A stretch of 64,000 nt of DNA from Bacillota bacterium (GCA_023391105.1 JAEWBO010000027.1:1-64000), one strand, 5' to 3'. Positions 43,432-52,338 are shown, counted from the first letter of the stretch. The notes: generated by a model from the sequence alone, not told the origin. Numbers and translations are program-made.

Positions 43432-44184
43432 ATGAAAATCGTATCATGGAACGTGAACGGTTTGCGTGCGTGCTATGGCAAAGGCTTTGCCGATTTTTTC
43501 AGCATGGCGGACGCGGATATATTTTGCATACAGGAAACAAAGCTGCAGCGCGGCGATTTTGAGTTCGATCAGCCGGGTTATTTTGATTATTGGAACGACG
43601 CAGAAAAGAAGGGCTATTCAGGCACAGCGGTGTTTACACGGCAGAAGCCGAAAAGTATCGCATATGGCATCGGGATTGATGCACACGATCATGAGGGACG
43701 AGTGATTACGCTGGAATTCGATGATTTTTATTTCGTGAACGTCTATGTACCCAACGCGGGAGAGGAGCTCAAAAGGCTCGATTACCGCATGACGTGGGAT
43801 ACCGATTTCCGCAGCTACCTCTCGGCATTGGACAGCAAGAAAAGTGTGATCGTCTGCGGTGACTTTAACGTGGCGCATCAGGAGATTGACCTGAAAAATC
43901 CCAAAACAAACAAGCGCAACGCGGGCTTCACTGATGAGGAGCGCACGGGCTTTACCAAGCTGCTGGAATCAGGCTTTACGGATTCGTTCCGCTATCTTTA
44001 TCCGGACAAGCCGGACGCGTATACATACTGGTCTTACCGTTTTGGCGCGCGTACAAGAAACGCGGGCTGGCGTATCGATTACGCGTGCATTTCCAGCCGC
44101 CTTCAGAACCAGCTGCGGGAATTCACGATTCACAGTAATGTGATGGGGTCGGATCATTGCCCTGTCGCGATTGATATATTCTAA
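43432..44184 (+). CDS. exoA: exodeoxyribonuclease III
   Basis: 250 residues. Motifs of the Xth/ExoA family: SWNVNGLRA, FCIQETKLQ (metal Glu), YVPNAG, CGDFNVAHQEIDLKNPK (Asp, Asn), WRIDYAC and GSDHCPV (catalytic Asp-His). It acts as AP endonuclease and 3' exonuclease. GAAGGA precedes ATG. This is the second AP endonuclease in the window besides endonuclease IV. Confidence 0.97.
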   Translation: MKIVSWNVNGLRACYGKGFADFFSMADADIFCIQETKLQRGDFEFDQPGYFDYWNDAEKKGYSGTAVFTRQKPKSIAYGIGIDAHDHEGRVITLEFDDFYFVNVYVPNAGEELKRLDYRMTWDTDFRSYLSALDSKKSVIVCGDFNVAHQEIDLKNPKTNKRNAGFTDEERTGFTKLLESGFTDSFRYLYPDKPDAYTYWSYRFGARTRNAGWRIDYACISSRLQNQLREFTIHSNVMGSDHCPVAIDIF

Positions 44185-44204
44185 AAAACGAGAGGAGAAA
44201 CACG

Positions 44205-44357
44205 ATGGCGAATTTTATTTGCAGAGCATGCGGTTATGTGTTTTCAGACGAGAACAATGAGCCGGATTATGAAAAGATTGATGAAATCATCCCCGAAGAC
44301 TATGAATGCCCCTGCTGCGGCAAGACAGAATGCGAGCTGGTCAAAGAGCAATCATAG
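44205..44357 (+). CDS. rubredoxin-like mini-protein (50 aa)
   Basis: A 50-residue gene with GAGAGGAG ten bases before the ATG. Sequence begins MANFICRACGYVFSDEN; the second metal knuckle is CPCCGKTEC near residues 36-44. The two Cys-rich knuckles around an acidic middle (DYEKIDEIIPEDY) have the rubredoxin pattern, though the first knuckle is CRAC and the aromatic core is reduced. A probable small electron carrier or zinc protein, 20 bp after exoA. Confidence 0.8.
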   Translation: MANFICRACGYVFSDENNEPDYEKIDEIIPEDYECPCCGKTECELVKEQS

Positions 44358-44396
44358 CCGCGCATAACAGCCGCTCTTATTTGCGATAATAAGGGT

Positions 44397-45041
44397 ATGA
44401 CAACACTAACAATGCAAAACCACGCACAAGCGTGCTTTCTGGAATTCGAAAAACACCTGATGGCGGACGAAAAACCCTCCGTCTATTTTAACGAGCTTGT
44501 GAACAAGGAAGCATTTCCCGCGCAGTATCCATTCACGCTATTAACCGATCTTATCGGCCTTGAGCAATCGCCCGTTCACCATCCTGAGGGTGACGTCTGG
44601 AACCACACCATGCTCGTGGTGGACAATGCTGCACAGATGCAACGGCTCAGCAAAGACCCGCGTGCGCTGATGTGGGCGGCGCTGCTGCACGACATCGGCA
44701 AAAAGGAGACAACCAAGCTGCGTAAGGGTCGTATCACCGCGTACGATCATGATACGGCGGGTCAGCGGCTCGCTGTGAGCTTTTTGCAGGAATGCGGTCA
44801 GAGCGACGAGTTTGCGGAGCAGGTGGGTGTGCTGGTGCGCTGGCACATGCAGGCGCTGTATGCCACAAAGAATCTGCCGTTCTACAACCCCAAGGCGATG
44901 AACGCACAGACGGATGTCAACGAGGTGGCGCTGCTGTGCCTGTCCGACAGGCTAGGCCGCGGGCCGGTCACCGCGGCACAGCTGGAACGCGAGCAGCAGC
45001 AAATTGCCTCTTTTGTGGAAAAAAGCCTTAAGTACCGATAA
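44397..45041 (+). CDS. HD-domain phosphohydrolase
   Basis: 214 residues. HD motifs: HHPEGDVWNHTMLVVDNA (first His), AALLHDIGKKETT (His-Asp pair), AYDHDTAGQRLAVSFL, RWHMQALY, CLSDRLGRG. This is the arrangement of HDIG proteins related to the HD domain of bacterial tRNA nucleotidyltransferases. Possible roles are 2',3'-cyclic or nucleotide phosphohydrolysis. Seven bp of AAGGGT precede ATG. Confidence 0.85.
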   Translation: MTTLTMQNHAQACFLEFEKHLMADEKPSVYFNELVNKEAFPAQYPFTLLTDLIGLEQSPVHHPEGDVWNHTMLVVDNAAQMQRLSKDPRALMWAALLHDIGKKETTKLRKGRITAYDHDTAGQRLAVSFLQECGQSDEFAEQVGVLVRWHMQALYATKNLPFYNPKAMNAQTDVNEVALLCLSDRLGRGPVTAAQLEREQQQIASFVEKSLKYR

Positions 45042-45053
45042 TGGAGCATAATA

Positions 45054-45656
45054 ATGAAGCGCATATACGGTGCAAAAATCAACTGTGAGCTGATCCGAGA
45101 CTTTTTAATGAGCTTTGGCGACATGCGCCGCGTCGAAAAAAACGGCGAAATCGATAAGAAGTTCATAAAGCGCATCATGCTTTCAGTGACGAATGTGAAC
45201 GGATGCGCGCTTTGCAGCTGGTTTCACACCCAAGAGGCATTGAAACTCGGCATGCCTGAGGAGGAAATTTCGCAGCTGCTGGATGGTGAAATGACCGACG
45301 TGCCAAAGGATGAGGCGGTGGCGTTGGTTTTCGCGCAGCATTATGCGGATACACGGGGGCATGTAGACAGCGAGGCGTGGCGGCATGTTATCCGTACATA
45401 CGGCATATCGAAAGCGCTCGGCATACGCGCCGCGGTCTGCATGATAATGGCGGGCAATGCGCAAGGCAACATCTGGGGTGCGTTTGCATCGCGGCTTAAG
45501 GGTAAGCCGGAGCCTGGCAGTTCACTTTCAAAAGAACTCGGTGTCCTCGTGTGCGATATATTCGCTGTGCCGTTCATGTTCATTTGGGCGGGGTTTGTGT
45601 CACTCATAAAGACTATCACGCCGGTTCGTGCATCTGTTAATAATGGAATACGGTAG
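45054..45656 (+). CDS. carboxymuconolactone decarboxylase/AhpD-like protein
   Basis: 200 residues. The AhpD-type redox signature is NGCALCSWFHTQEALKLG (CxxC...H, Cys about 51 and 54, His about 58). The C-terminal third (VCDIFAVPFMFIWAGFVSLI) is hydrophobic and may attach to the membrane, unusual for soluble AhpD. It is probably a thiol peroxidase-reducing partner or small-molecule enzyme; exact substrate unknown. Confidence 0.82.
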   Translation: MKRIYGAKINCELIRDFLMSFGDMRRVEKNGEIDKKFIKRIMLSVTNVNGCALCSWFHTQEALKLGMPEEEISQLLDGEMTDVPKDEAVALVFAQHYADTRGHVDSEAWRHVIRTYGISKALGIRAAVCMIMAGNAQGNIWGAFASRLKGKPEPGSSLSKELGVLVCDIFAVPFMFIWAGFVSLIKTITPVRASVNNGIR

Positions 45657-45681
45657 GGGTCGGTTTCAAATGCCGACCCTA
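45654..45681. repeat. short hairpin repeat TAGGGGTCGG/CCGACCCTA
   Basis: Imperfect inverted repeat (one bulged G) right after the AhpD-like stop, of the same design as 28874-28892. It may act as a transcript end. Confidence 0.4.
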
Positions 45682-45801
45682 TACAACTTCACATGCGACA
45701 CGAAGACCTGCCTTGCGCCCGCGCATCGATTGCAGGAACTTTCTATTCATTTAGAACGTCTTAATTATCATGGTATATTAACGAAAAAGGAGAACACCTG
45801 A

Positions 45802-46410
45802 ATGAAGCGAATATTCTTATTGCTCGTCCTCTTTCTTTTCACAGTTATGGCGGGCTGTTCGTACGCTGTTGAACCACAGGAGTCGAACCTAGCTTCCCCA
45901 TCCTCAGCTGTCTCTGCTGCCCCCAAAACGACTCCCACAATACCTCCTACACCGTCCCCCGCGCCATCACCTTTTCCTATTGAACTGACTGCGCTCCCCG
46001 AAGAGTATCCCCCGGAAGTAGCCGCTGCCAACGGTGATTACGTCAGTGTTCATTTTCAGCAGGTTTTCAATGAGGAAAAGCTGACAGCTTTTCTTGACGC
46101 CGTCTCGGATAGAAAAAGTGCCGCCATACGCACAGTCGGATATACAGACGAAGGAGACCCTGTTATTACTGAGGCCATCTTTGATGGCAGCAAATTCACT
46201 GTACAATGCGACGCAACGCGGGATAAGTTCGGAATAAGGAAGATAGTGCAAGAAGAATATAAAAACATGCTTAAATATGAGCTTGAAGATGGAAGAGTTT
46301 TTATATTTCTGACTGACCAGAACGAAATAACCAATGATATGATGGAAAACGGTTTTGATGCAATTGTGCTGGCGGTCATAAAGAATACGCCATCTCCATC
46401 TGCCGATTGA
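45802..46410 (+). CDS. DUF4362-like lipoprotein
   Basis: 202 residues. Lipobox VMAGC (about Cys19), then a Ser/Thr/Pro linker (SSAVSAAPKTTPTIPPTPSPAPSP), and a C-terminal domain (about 75-195) with YVSVHFQQVFNEEKLTAFLDAV, IRTVGYTDEGDPVI and DGSKFTVQCDATRD. The domain has the pattern of DUF4362 lipoproteins of Bacillota. AAAGGAG before ATG. Function unknown. Confidence 0.75.
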   Translation: MKRIFLLLVLFLFTVMAGCSYAVEPQESNLASPSSAVSAAPKTTPTIPPTPSPAPSPFPIELTALPEEYPPEVAAANGDYVSVHFQQVFNEEKLTAFLDAVSDRKSAAIRTVGYTDEGDPVITEAIFDGSKFTVQCDATRDKFGIRKIVQEEYKNMLKYELEDGRVFIFLTDQNEITNDMMENGFDAIVLAVIKNTPSPSAD

Positions 46411-46507
46411 CGGTTATTCTTATTCATAAAGAACAAATATTTAAAAAGAAGCGAGACTGATAGATAAACTTGAACGTGGTATAATATGGGCAGGGAGGAT
46501 ATGACTC

Positions 46508-47893
46508 ATGGCCATTGAATACGCTTGTATCGTGCCGCATCCGCCGCTCATCGTTCCGGCGGTCGGCAAGGGAGAAGAAAACAAAATCACCGCCACGGTG
46601 GAGGCTTATAAGCAGGTGGCGCACGAGATTGCGCACGTTAAGCCACAGACCATTGTGGTCGCGTCGCCGCATTCCATCATGTACGGCGACTATATTCATA
46701 TATCGCCCGGCAAATCCGCAAAGGGCGCTTTCGACCGTTTTGGCGCGCCGCAGGCACGCTTCGAAAAAACGTACGATACCGGTTTTATCAGCACACTTTC
46801 GGACATCACGTTTGATAAGAACATACACGCGGGCACGCTGGGCGAGCGCGACCCTGAACTGGATCACGGCACGATGGTGCCGCTGCATTTCATCGATCAA
46901 TATTATCAGGACTATCAGCTTGTGCGCGTGTCCATATCCGGTTTGTCATTCTTGGAGCACTATCGTTTCGGCATGTGCGTTGCGGAAGCGGCGCAAAAGC
47001 TTGGGCGCAAAATCGTTTTTGTGGCCAGCGGCGACTTGTCGCATAAGCTGCTGAACAGCGGCCCGTACGGCTTTACCGCCGAAGGCCCCGCATTTGACGA
47101 GCAGGTGACGCAAGCGATGCGCGAAGGCGACTTTGGCCGATTCTTCGAGTTCGACGAAACATTCACCGAGGCGGCGGCGGAATGCGGCCTGCGATCGTTT
47201 ATCGAGATGGCGGGTGCGCTGGATGGCCTAAGTGTCAAAGCCACCGCGTTTTCATATGAAGGCCCGTTCGGCGTGGGCTATGGCGTTTGCGGCTACGAGA
47301 TCGGCGAAGCAGATGAAAGCAGGCGCTTCGGCGATATCTATGAGCGCAAACAGGCGGCGAAGCTGGCGGAAACAAAGAGTAAGGAAGATGAGTACGTAAA
47401 GCTTGCGCGATTGTCGCTGGAGACATATGTGAAAACAGGAAAGCGCGCGAAACTGCCGGACGGCTTGCCGGAAGATATACTGAAGAATCGGGCTGGCGTG
47501 TTTGTGTCGCTAAAGAAAAACGGGCGTTTGCGCGGATGCATTGGCACGATTGAACCGACCGCGCCGTCTATCGCCGAAGAAATTCTGCGCAACGCCATCA
47601 GCGCGGGCACGGGTGATCCGCGCTTCGACGTGGTGACGCAGGATGAACTGGATGAGCTTGTATACAGCGTGGATGTGCTCGGCGAGGCGGAGCCCGCGCC
47701 GTCTATGGATGACCTCGACGTCAAGCGCTATGGCGTGATTGTCACCAAGGGTCATAAACGCGGGCTGCTGCTGCCCAATCTCGAAGGTGTCAATTCGCCT
47801 GAGGAACAGGTGAACATCGCGCTGCAAAAGGCGGGTATACTGCGCAATGACAAGTACACAATGGAACGCTTTGAGGTGGTGAGGCACAAATGA
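46508..47893 (+). CDS. AmmeMemoRadiSam system protein: MEMO1-like domain fused to AMMECR1 domain
   Basis: 461 residues. Residues 1-262 are a class III extradiol-dioxygenase-like/MEMO domain (CIVPHPPLIVPAVGKGEE, VVASPHSIMYGDY, DHGTMVPLHFI, FVASGDLSHKL). Residues 290-461 are an AMMECR1 domain (AGVFVSLKKNGRLRGCIGTIEP, AISAGTGDPRF, KRGLLLPNL). In other genomes these domains are separate or fused and always linked to a radical SAM enzyme, which follows here with a 4-nt overlap. The biochemical product is unknown. GGGAGG precedes ATG. Confidence 0.93.
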   Translation: MAIEYACIVPHPPLIVPAVGKGEENKITATVEAYKQVAHEIAHVKPQTIVVASPHSIMYGDYIHISPGKSAKGAFDRFGAPQARFEKTYDTGFISTLSDITFDKNIHAGTLGERDPELDHGTMVPLHFIDQYYQDYQLVRVSISGLSFLEHYRFGMCVAEAAQKLGRKIVFVASGDLSHKLLNSGPYGFTAEGPAFDEQVTQAMREGDFGRFFEFDETFTEAAAECGLRSFIEMAGALDGLSVKATAFSYEGPFGVGYGVCGYEIGEADESRRFGDIYERKQAAKLAETKSKEDEYVKLARLSLETYVKTGKRAKLPDGLPEDILKNRAGVFVSLKKNGRLRGCIGTIEPTAPSIAEEILRNAISAGTGDPRFDVVTQDELDELVYSVDVLGEAEPAPSMDDLDVKRYGVIVTKGHKRGLLLPNLEGVNSPEEQVNIALQKAGILRNDKYTMERFEVVRHK

Positions 47894-48711
47894 GCAAGCT
47901 CTTGTGCGGCATCTGTCCTCAAAACTGTATGCTCGAAGACGGGCAGACAGGCTTTTGCCGCGCACGCACAAGGTATGGCGACGAGATACGCGCTAACAAC
48001 TACGGACGTGTGACATCCATGGCGCTGGATCCGATCGAAAAGAAGCCGCTACGTCATTTTTGCCCGGGCAGTATGATACTCTCGGTGGGCAGCTACGGCT
48101 GTAACCTGCGCTGTCCGTTCTGCCAGAACCATGAAATATCTATGATGGATGAGCGTATCGGCAGCGTGTATATATCGCCCGAAGCCCTTTTGGAAAAAGC
48201 GCTCGAGATTCACGAAAATATCGGCGTGGCGTTCACTTATAACGAGCCACTCATCGGCTATGAATACATTCGTGACTGCGCAGCGCTGCTCAAGGAAAAC
48301 GGGCTAAAAACAGTTCTCGTGACCAACGGCTACATTCATGAAGAACCGATGAAAAAGCTGCTGCCATATATCGACGCGATGAACATCGATTTAAAGGCCT
48401 TTACCGAGGACTATTACCTAACGCTCAAAGGGCATCTGGAGCCTGTTAAACGCACGATCGCGCTTTGCGCGCCGCACTGCCACGTGGAGGTCACGACGCT
48501 GATCGTGCCGGAGCGCAACGACAGCGAAGAGGAAATGCGTTGCCTGTCGGTCTGGCTTGCTGGCATTGATAAGAAAATACCGCTGCATATTTCACGCTTT
48601 TTTCCGCGTTACCATATGACCGAAACGCATGCGACGCCCGTTGAGCGCATAAAGAGATTGGCCGCTGTCGCGCGCGAGGTGCTAGGTAACGTCTATACGG
48701 GCAACTGCTGA
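47890..48711 (+). CDS. AmmeMemoRadiSam system radical SAM enzyme
   Basis: 273 residues. The radical SAM cluster motif is C71-NLR-C75-PF-C78 within VGSYGCNLRCPFCQNHEIS. An N-terminal Cys set (C6, C9, C13, C23: LLCGICPQNCMLEDGQTGFCRAR) precedes the conserved DPIEKKPLRHFCPG. It resembles pyruvate-formate-lyase activating enzymes but belongs to the AmmeMemoRadiSam clade. It is at the short end for the family. Translationally coupled to the fused MEMO-AMMECR1 gene. Confidence 0.93.
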   Translation: MSKLLCGICPQNCMLEDGQTGFCRARTRYGDEIRANNYGRVTSMALDPIEKKPLRHFCPGSMILSVGSYGCNLRCPFCQNHEISMMDERIGSVYISPEALLEKALEIHENIGVAFTYNEPLIGYEYIRDCAALLKENGLKTVLVTNGYIHEEPMKKLLPYIDAMNIDLKAFTEDYYLTLKGHLEPVKRTIALCAPHCHVEVTTLIVPERNDSEEEMRCLSVWLAGIDKKIPLHISRFFPRYHMTETHATPVERIKRLAAVAREVLGNVYTGNC

Positions 48712-48742
48712 CAATAAATCCATAAAACTAGCATACCAAATA

Positions 48743-48772
48743 TTGAAATACATACCGCATATTTGATATAAT
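48743..48772 (+). promoter_or_regulatory. sigma-A promoter of the zinc-ribbon operon
   Basis: TTGAAA (48743-48748), 18-nt spacer, TATAAT (48767-48772). The expected transcript start near 48779 would leave the ATG at 48785 almost leaderless, which supports the TTG at 48803 as the true start of the next gene. Confidence 0.65.
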
Positions 48773-48802
48773 CATTTTAACATTATGGATAAGGAGACGC
48801 TT

Positions 48803-49981
48803 TTGGACAAAGAGACAGAGGTCAATCCCATTTTATCCGATGCGGAAGAAGAAATTAAGCCGCTGATTACCGCAAAGCTCACCTATGAATGCGGCGGTGT
48901 ACAGCATGAGAAGCTTAACGCTCGGCTTTTTAATGATGTGCTTGAACTGACAGGGTTCAGCTTTTCACGTTCTCTTAAATTAAACACCATATCCGCCGTT
49001 GAGGCCGCAAACTATCAAGTGTTGGTGCGCCACAAAAAAGGCGACATCACGCTGTCTATGCTGGGGCATCTTTACGAAGATTTTGTGCGGCATTTTGTGC
49101 GCACGTATAACGAAATCGTGTTTAATGAATCGCTGATGAGCGAGAAATCGCATTTTGAAGCGGCGGGGCAGTATGTATCGCCTGCGGGAGACATGGCGCC
49201 TGCCGTTTTTCGCATCTGTGAAACGGCGCTGGTGATATTGCCGCAGACGCACGCACTGGTGCGCATACCGTTTTGCTTGATGGCGAAAGTGAAAAACGAG
49301 CCGTATCGCTTCACGATTACCGACAAAGTGGGCCGCAGCTACGTGCTGCAAAAGCTGGGGTTCTCCACAGATCATTTTCTGCGCGAGTTCAAGGCGCGTG
49401 AGGCGGAGCTGATGAAGCAAACCAAGGAGAAGCTCGGCGGTATTGCGGCCGTTTCAGATGAGCTGGCAAAGCTCATGATGGAAGGACTTGTGGTGAGCGT
49501 GGAGAGCATTCGTGCTGTGTCTGCGCCCTTCGCGGACGCGCTGGAAGCAAAGCTTAACGAGCAGATACCGCAGGAATACGCGTACTTAAAGGCTGTCTCC
49601 GGCACGCTCGCGGTGGGTATCAAACGCGGCCTCATGGGTTCGCTGACGGGGGAGAGCATCATCCTTTTGGCGCCTTCCGGCGGCAAGACGATTATGGAAA
49701 GCCTCGGTGAATCGGCATCGGCCACATACGTATTCGATATGGGCGATATGGAGTGGAGGGCGTTCCTGCCTGCGTTCAACGAGAGCATGCTCGCGGTTAA
49801 TTTCCGTCGCGAGCCGATATATATGAGTGACGAAACCCTTGCATCAGACAAGCATGAGGCTTACAGGAATGCCATCATGCGCTGTCCGTCGCTTAGGACA
49901 CTTCGATCACAGTTTTTGGGGCGTGTTTCGCACAGCGGGTTTGACACATGGAAACGCTCGCTCGACGCATATATCAAATAA
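48803..49981 (+). CDS. unrecognised 392-aa protein, first gene of the zinc-ribbon operon
   Basis: Start TTG 48803 with AAGGAG six bases upstream. Residues about 20-190 are beta-rich and look like tandem PH-like modules (ITAKLTYECGG, LTGFSFSRSLKLNTISAVEAANYQVLV, ITLSMLGHLYEDFVRHFVRTYNE); residues 200-250 are helical; the C-terminal part contains GTLAVGIKRGLMGSLTGESIILLAPSGG and a terminal RCPSLRTLRSQFLGRVSH region. No signal peptide or membrane span. No named family recognised. Two zinc-ribbon genes follow at 11 and 7 bp, so the three products probably work together. Confidence 0.75.
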   Translation: MDKETEVNPILSDAEEEIKPLITAKLTYECGGVQHEKLNARLFNDVLELTGFSFSRSLKLNTISAVEAANYQVLVRHKKGDITLSMLGHLYEDFVRHFVRTYNEIVFNESLMSEKSHFEAAGQYVSPAGDMAPAVFRICETALVILPQTHALVRIPFCLMAKVKNEPYRFTITDKVGRSYVLQKLGFSTDHFLREFKAREAELMKQTKEKLGGIAAVSDELAKLMMEGLVVSVESIRAVSAPFADALEAKLNEQIPQEYAYLKAVSGTLAVGIKRGLMGSLTGESIILLAPSGGKTIMESLGESASATYVFDMGDMEWRAFLPAFNESMLAVNFRREPIYMSDETLASDKHEAYRNAIMRCPSLRTLRSQFLGRVSHSGFDTWKRSLDAYIK

Positions 49982-49992
49982 GGAGGTAAACA

Positions 49993-50334
49993 ATGGCGGG
50001 ATACGATAAGCCGTGCATCGGCTGTGGCACGTTTATTGGCTACGACAGCCAATTTTGCCCCATATGCGGGCGGCAGAGCCCGTTTTATGACGCCTGCCCG
50101 TCTTGCAATATCGAAATCAAGCGTGAATGGCAGCGCTGTCCATCCTGCGGGCGCAATCTTTATACCATGTGTCCGCATTGCGGCCAGAGAACTTATGTGG
50201 TCGAGAAGTGCGACATGTGCCATCAGTCACTGATGATCAAATGTGAGAATAAGCTGTGTCAAGGGCTACAGTTCTTTGAAAACACAAAGTGCACCTTGTG
50301 CGGCAAGAAAATAAAACACGGGAAAGGAAAATAG
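49993..50334 (+). CDS. cysteine-rich protein with four double-knuckle zinc sites
   Basis: 113 residues with eight knuckles: CIGC, CPIC, CPSC, CPSC, CPHC, CDMC, CENKLC and CTLC, enough for four Zn(Cys)4 ribbons. Little else is present besides short basic linkers and a KKIKHGKGK tail. AAGGAGG precedes ATG. It resembles the tandem double zinc-ribbon domains that bind protein or nucleic-acid partners. Role unknown. Confidence 0.8.
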   Translation: MAGYDKPCIGCGTFIGYDSQFCPICGRQSPFYDACPSCNIEIKREWQRCPSCGRNLYTMCPHCGQRTYVVEKCDMCHQSLMIKCENKLCQGLQFFENTKCTLCGKKIKHGKGK

Positions 50335-50338
50335 AGAT

Positions 50339-51007
50339 ATGATGCAGGCATTTACCCGCAACTATGAGGATAACAGCACGGATGCGGGCTTTCAGTTCAC
50401 GTTTTACTGTGATGTGTGCCATGATGGGTTTAAGACGTCGTTTATCGAATCGGCCACATATAAAAAGGGAAGTTTGCTGAGAGGTCTGACGCGCGGAATC
50501 GGTGCGGCGGGCAGTCTTTTTGGCGGCGCTTTGGGCAACATCAGCCACGCGGCTTACCAAGGCGAGCACATACTTTCTGAGCGCTTTGAAGGCATGTCGC
50601 CCGAATGGCAAAAGGAGCATGAAAAGGCGTTCACGATGGCACAGAACGAAGCCAAGCAGCATTTTCACCGCTGTCACAAGTGCCACAGCTGGGTTTGCGA
50701 CACCTGCTTTAACGACGAAGTGGGCCTTTGCGCCGAATGCGCGCCGCGCGCCAATGTGGAGATCGCCGCGGCTCGTGCCGATAAGATGAAGCGCGACATC
50801 TGGGACAAGGCAGATCAGACACAGGTATTCCAGGGTGAGATCGAGCAGAAGACGACGTTTTGCCCCAATTGCGGCAAGCCCGCGGGCAACGCCAAATTCT
50901 GCACCAACTGCGGCAGTAACCTTGCGCTTAACGTGTGCTCCAGATGCGGCGCGGAGAACGATATAAACGTGCGCTTTTGCGGCGAGTGCGGAAACAAGCT
51001 GAAATAA
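50339..51007 (+). CDS. zinc-ribbon protein with glycine-rich hydrophobic segment
   Basis: 222 residues. Zinc knuckles at FYCDVCHDGF, HRCHKCHSWVCDTCFNDEVGLCAECAP, FCPNCGKPAGNAKFCTNCGS, and VCSRCGAEN...FCGECGNKLK. A Gly-rich hydrophobic stretch (LTRGIGAAGSLFGGALGNISHAAYQG, about 48-73) could touch a membrane. The two C-terminal ribbons are typical double zinc ribbons (DZR). Last gene of the operon at 48803. Starts at ATG 50339, five bases after the previous stop. Confidence 0.82.
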   Translation: MMQAFTRNYEDNSTDAGFQFTFYCDVCHDGFKTSFIESATYKKGSLLRGLTRGIGAAGSLFGGALGNISHAAYQGEHILSERFEGMSPEWQKEHEKAFTMAQNEAKQHFHRCHKCHSWVCDTCFNDEVGLCAECAPRANVEIAAARADKMKRDIWDKADQTQVFQGEIEQKTTFCPNCGKPAGNAKFCTNCGSNLALNVCSRCGAENDINVRFCGECGNKLK

Positions 51008-51081
51008 AGAGATTGAATTTGGGTAATTGAGGCAGTTCCTTTGGGGACTGTCTCTACTTATTATCGTTTTATCAAAAAAAG

Positions 51082-52326
51082 GTGAAACAATTGCATCACA
51101 ATTGTATGAAAATACTGAATATCAGCCGAATAGGTAATAGGATTAAAGACTTAGATGTTATTGGTGTGAATGCTGATGGATGCTTAATTCTTTGCGGTTC
51201 TGGAGAAGAGATGACCTGCTTTCGCTCAGGTTCCATTGTGCATAGATTGCTCTTTTTTGAATATGACTCAGACAATGATTGTTTAAACGAAAATATATTC
51301 AAAGATCTATATGTTCTCAAAATCTTATCCAGCACTTTTTGTTACGACGCATTAACTGATAACGGTATAGGTTTTTTTATCGAAGCCGCTGACGGTGAAA
51401 GCATCAATATTGTAAAGTGTGACTTCAATTCTCATAATTTTGAGCGATTATTTTCTATTTCGAACGTTTATGGTAACAGCATCTCCGACAGTCCAATCCA
51501 ATTGATTTTATTAACACAAAGGTACTTTGCTATTAAAATATTCAATAAAAAGACATGTATAATATATGTTTGGGACACTGAAAAGAAAGAAAGATATGAT
51601 GTTTTATTTTCCGAAAATGACGATATGCGTTACGCGCATTTGGACTACTTAAGTTTAGATGATATTCCGTATTTATTGGTCCAAAAAAGAGGCAAATCTA
51701 ACTGGAAAATGGAATTTTATCTTCATCAGTGGGAGAAAACAACTGAATTTAACAAATATAAAGACGAAAAATTATTCTTATTTCCCCTTCAGAAGCTTAT
51801 TAGCGAAGGAAAAATTGTTTTACACGAAAATTATATAATTGCACAAGTCGATGAAAAACAAGAGCTATTGTATCATTCTTATGCAAAGAAGTGTATTGTC
51901 TATTCATACATGCATTTCAACAAACATAATAAGGAGGGATTCTTTCAGGAGGAATTATTCTTTTATGATACATACAAGAAACAGATAACTGATCACTTCA
52001 CATTAGATGGTTTGTTGCTGGTTTCTAAAAAAGGATGTGTCTACGAATATTCAAATGATAAAAATTATATGATTGTAAAAAACTTGCGTGGAAACAAAAC
52101 CTATAATCTGCCCTATCAGAATGCAGGGTTACTCAATGTCATAGATGAAGCATTAATCTTGAACATAAAAAGCGAGATAATCATATTCGATCTAAAGAAC
52201 TTAAGAGAGGTTGGACGGTATTATTCAGAAGATAAAAAACTCAATGTACCTTCTCAAGTACGAGCTCTTGCTATAGAATTGAAGCATAAATATTTTGAAA
52301 AAGAGAATTTACTGGTCATGTATTAG
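51082..52326 (+). CDS. AT-rich hypothetical protein, possible beta-propeller
   Basis: 414 residues from GTG 51082, or 406 from ATG 51106; neither has a good ribosome site. The sequence is built of repeated beta-strand-like units with aromatic and charged ends (YFAIKIFNKKTCIIYVWDTEKKERYDVLF, EALILNIKSEIIIFDLKNLREVGRY), suggesting a WD40/propeller-like fold. It has no signal peptide. Base composition is far more AT-rich than the operon upstream, which suggests transfer. No family recognised. Confidence 0.6.
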   Translation: MKQLHHNCMKILNISRIGNRIKDLDVIGVNADGCLILCGSGEEMTCFRSGSIVHRLLFFEYDSDNDCLNENIFKDLYVLKILSSTFCYDALTDNGIGFFIEAADGESINIVKCDFNSHNFERLFSISNVYGNSISDSPIQLILLTQRYFAIKIFNKKTCIIYVWDTEKKERYDVLFSENDDMRYAHLDYLSLDDIPYLLVQKRGKSNWKMEFYLHQWEKTTEFNKYKDEKLFLFPLQKLISEGKIVLHENYIIAQVDEKQELLYHSYAKKCIVYSYMHFNKHNKEGFFQEELFFYDTYKKQITDHFTLDGLLLVSKKGCVYEYSNDKNYMIVKNLRGNKTYNLPYQNAGLLNVIDEALILNIKSEIIIFDLKNLREVGRYYSEDKKLNVPSQVRALAIELKHKYFEKENLLVMY

Positions 52327-52338
52327 TTTCTGATTAGC

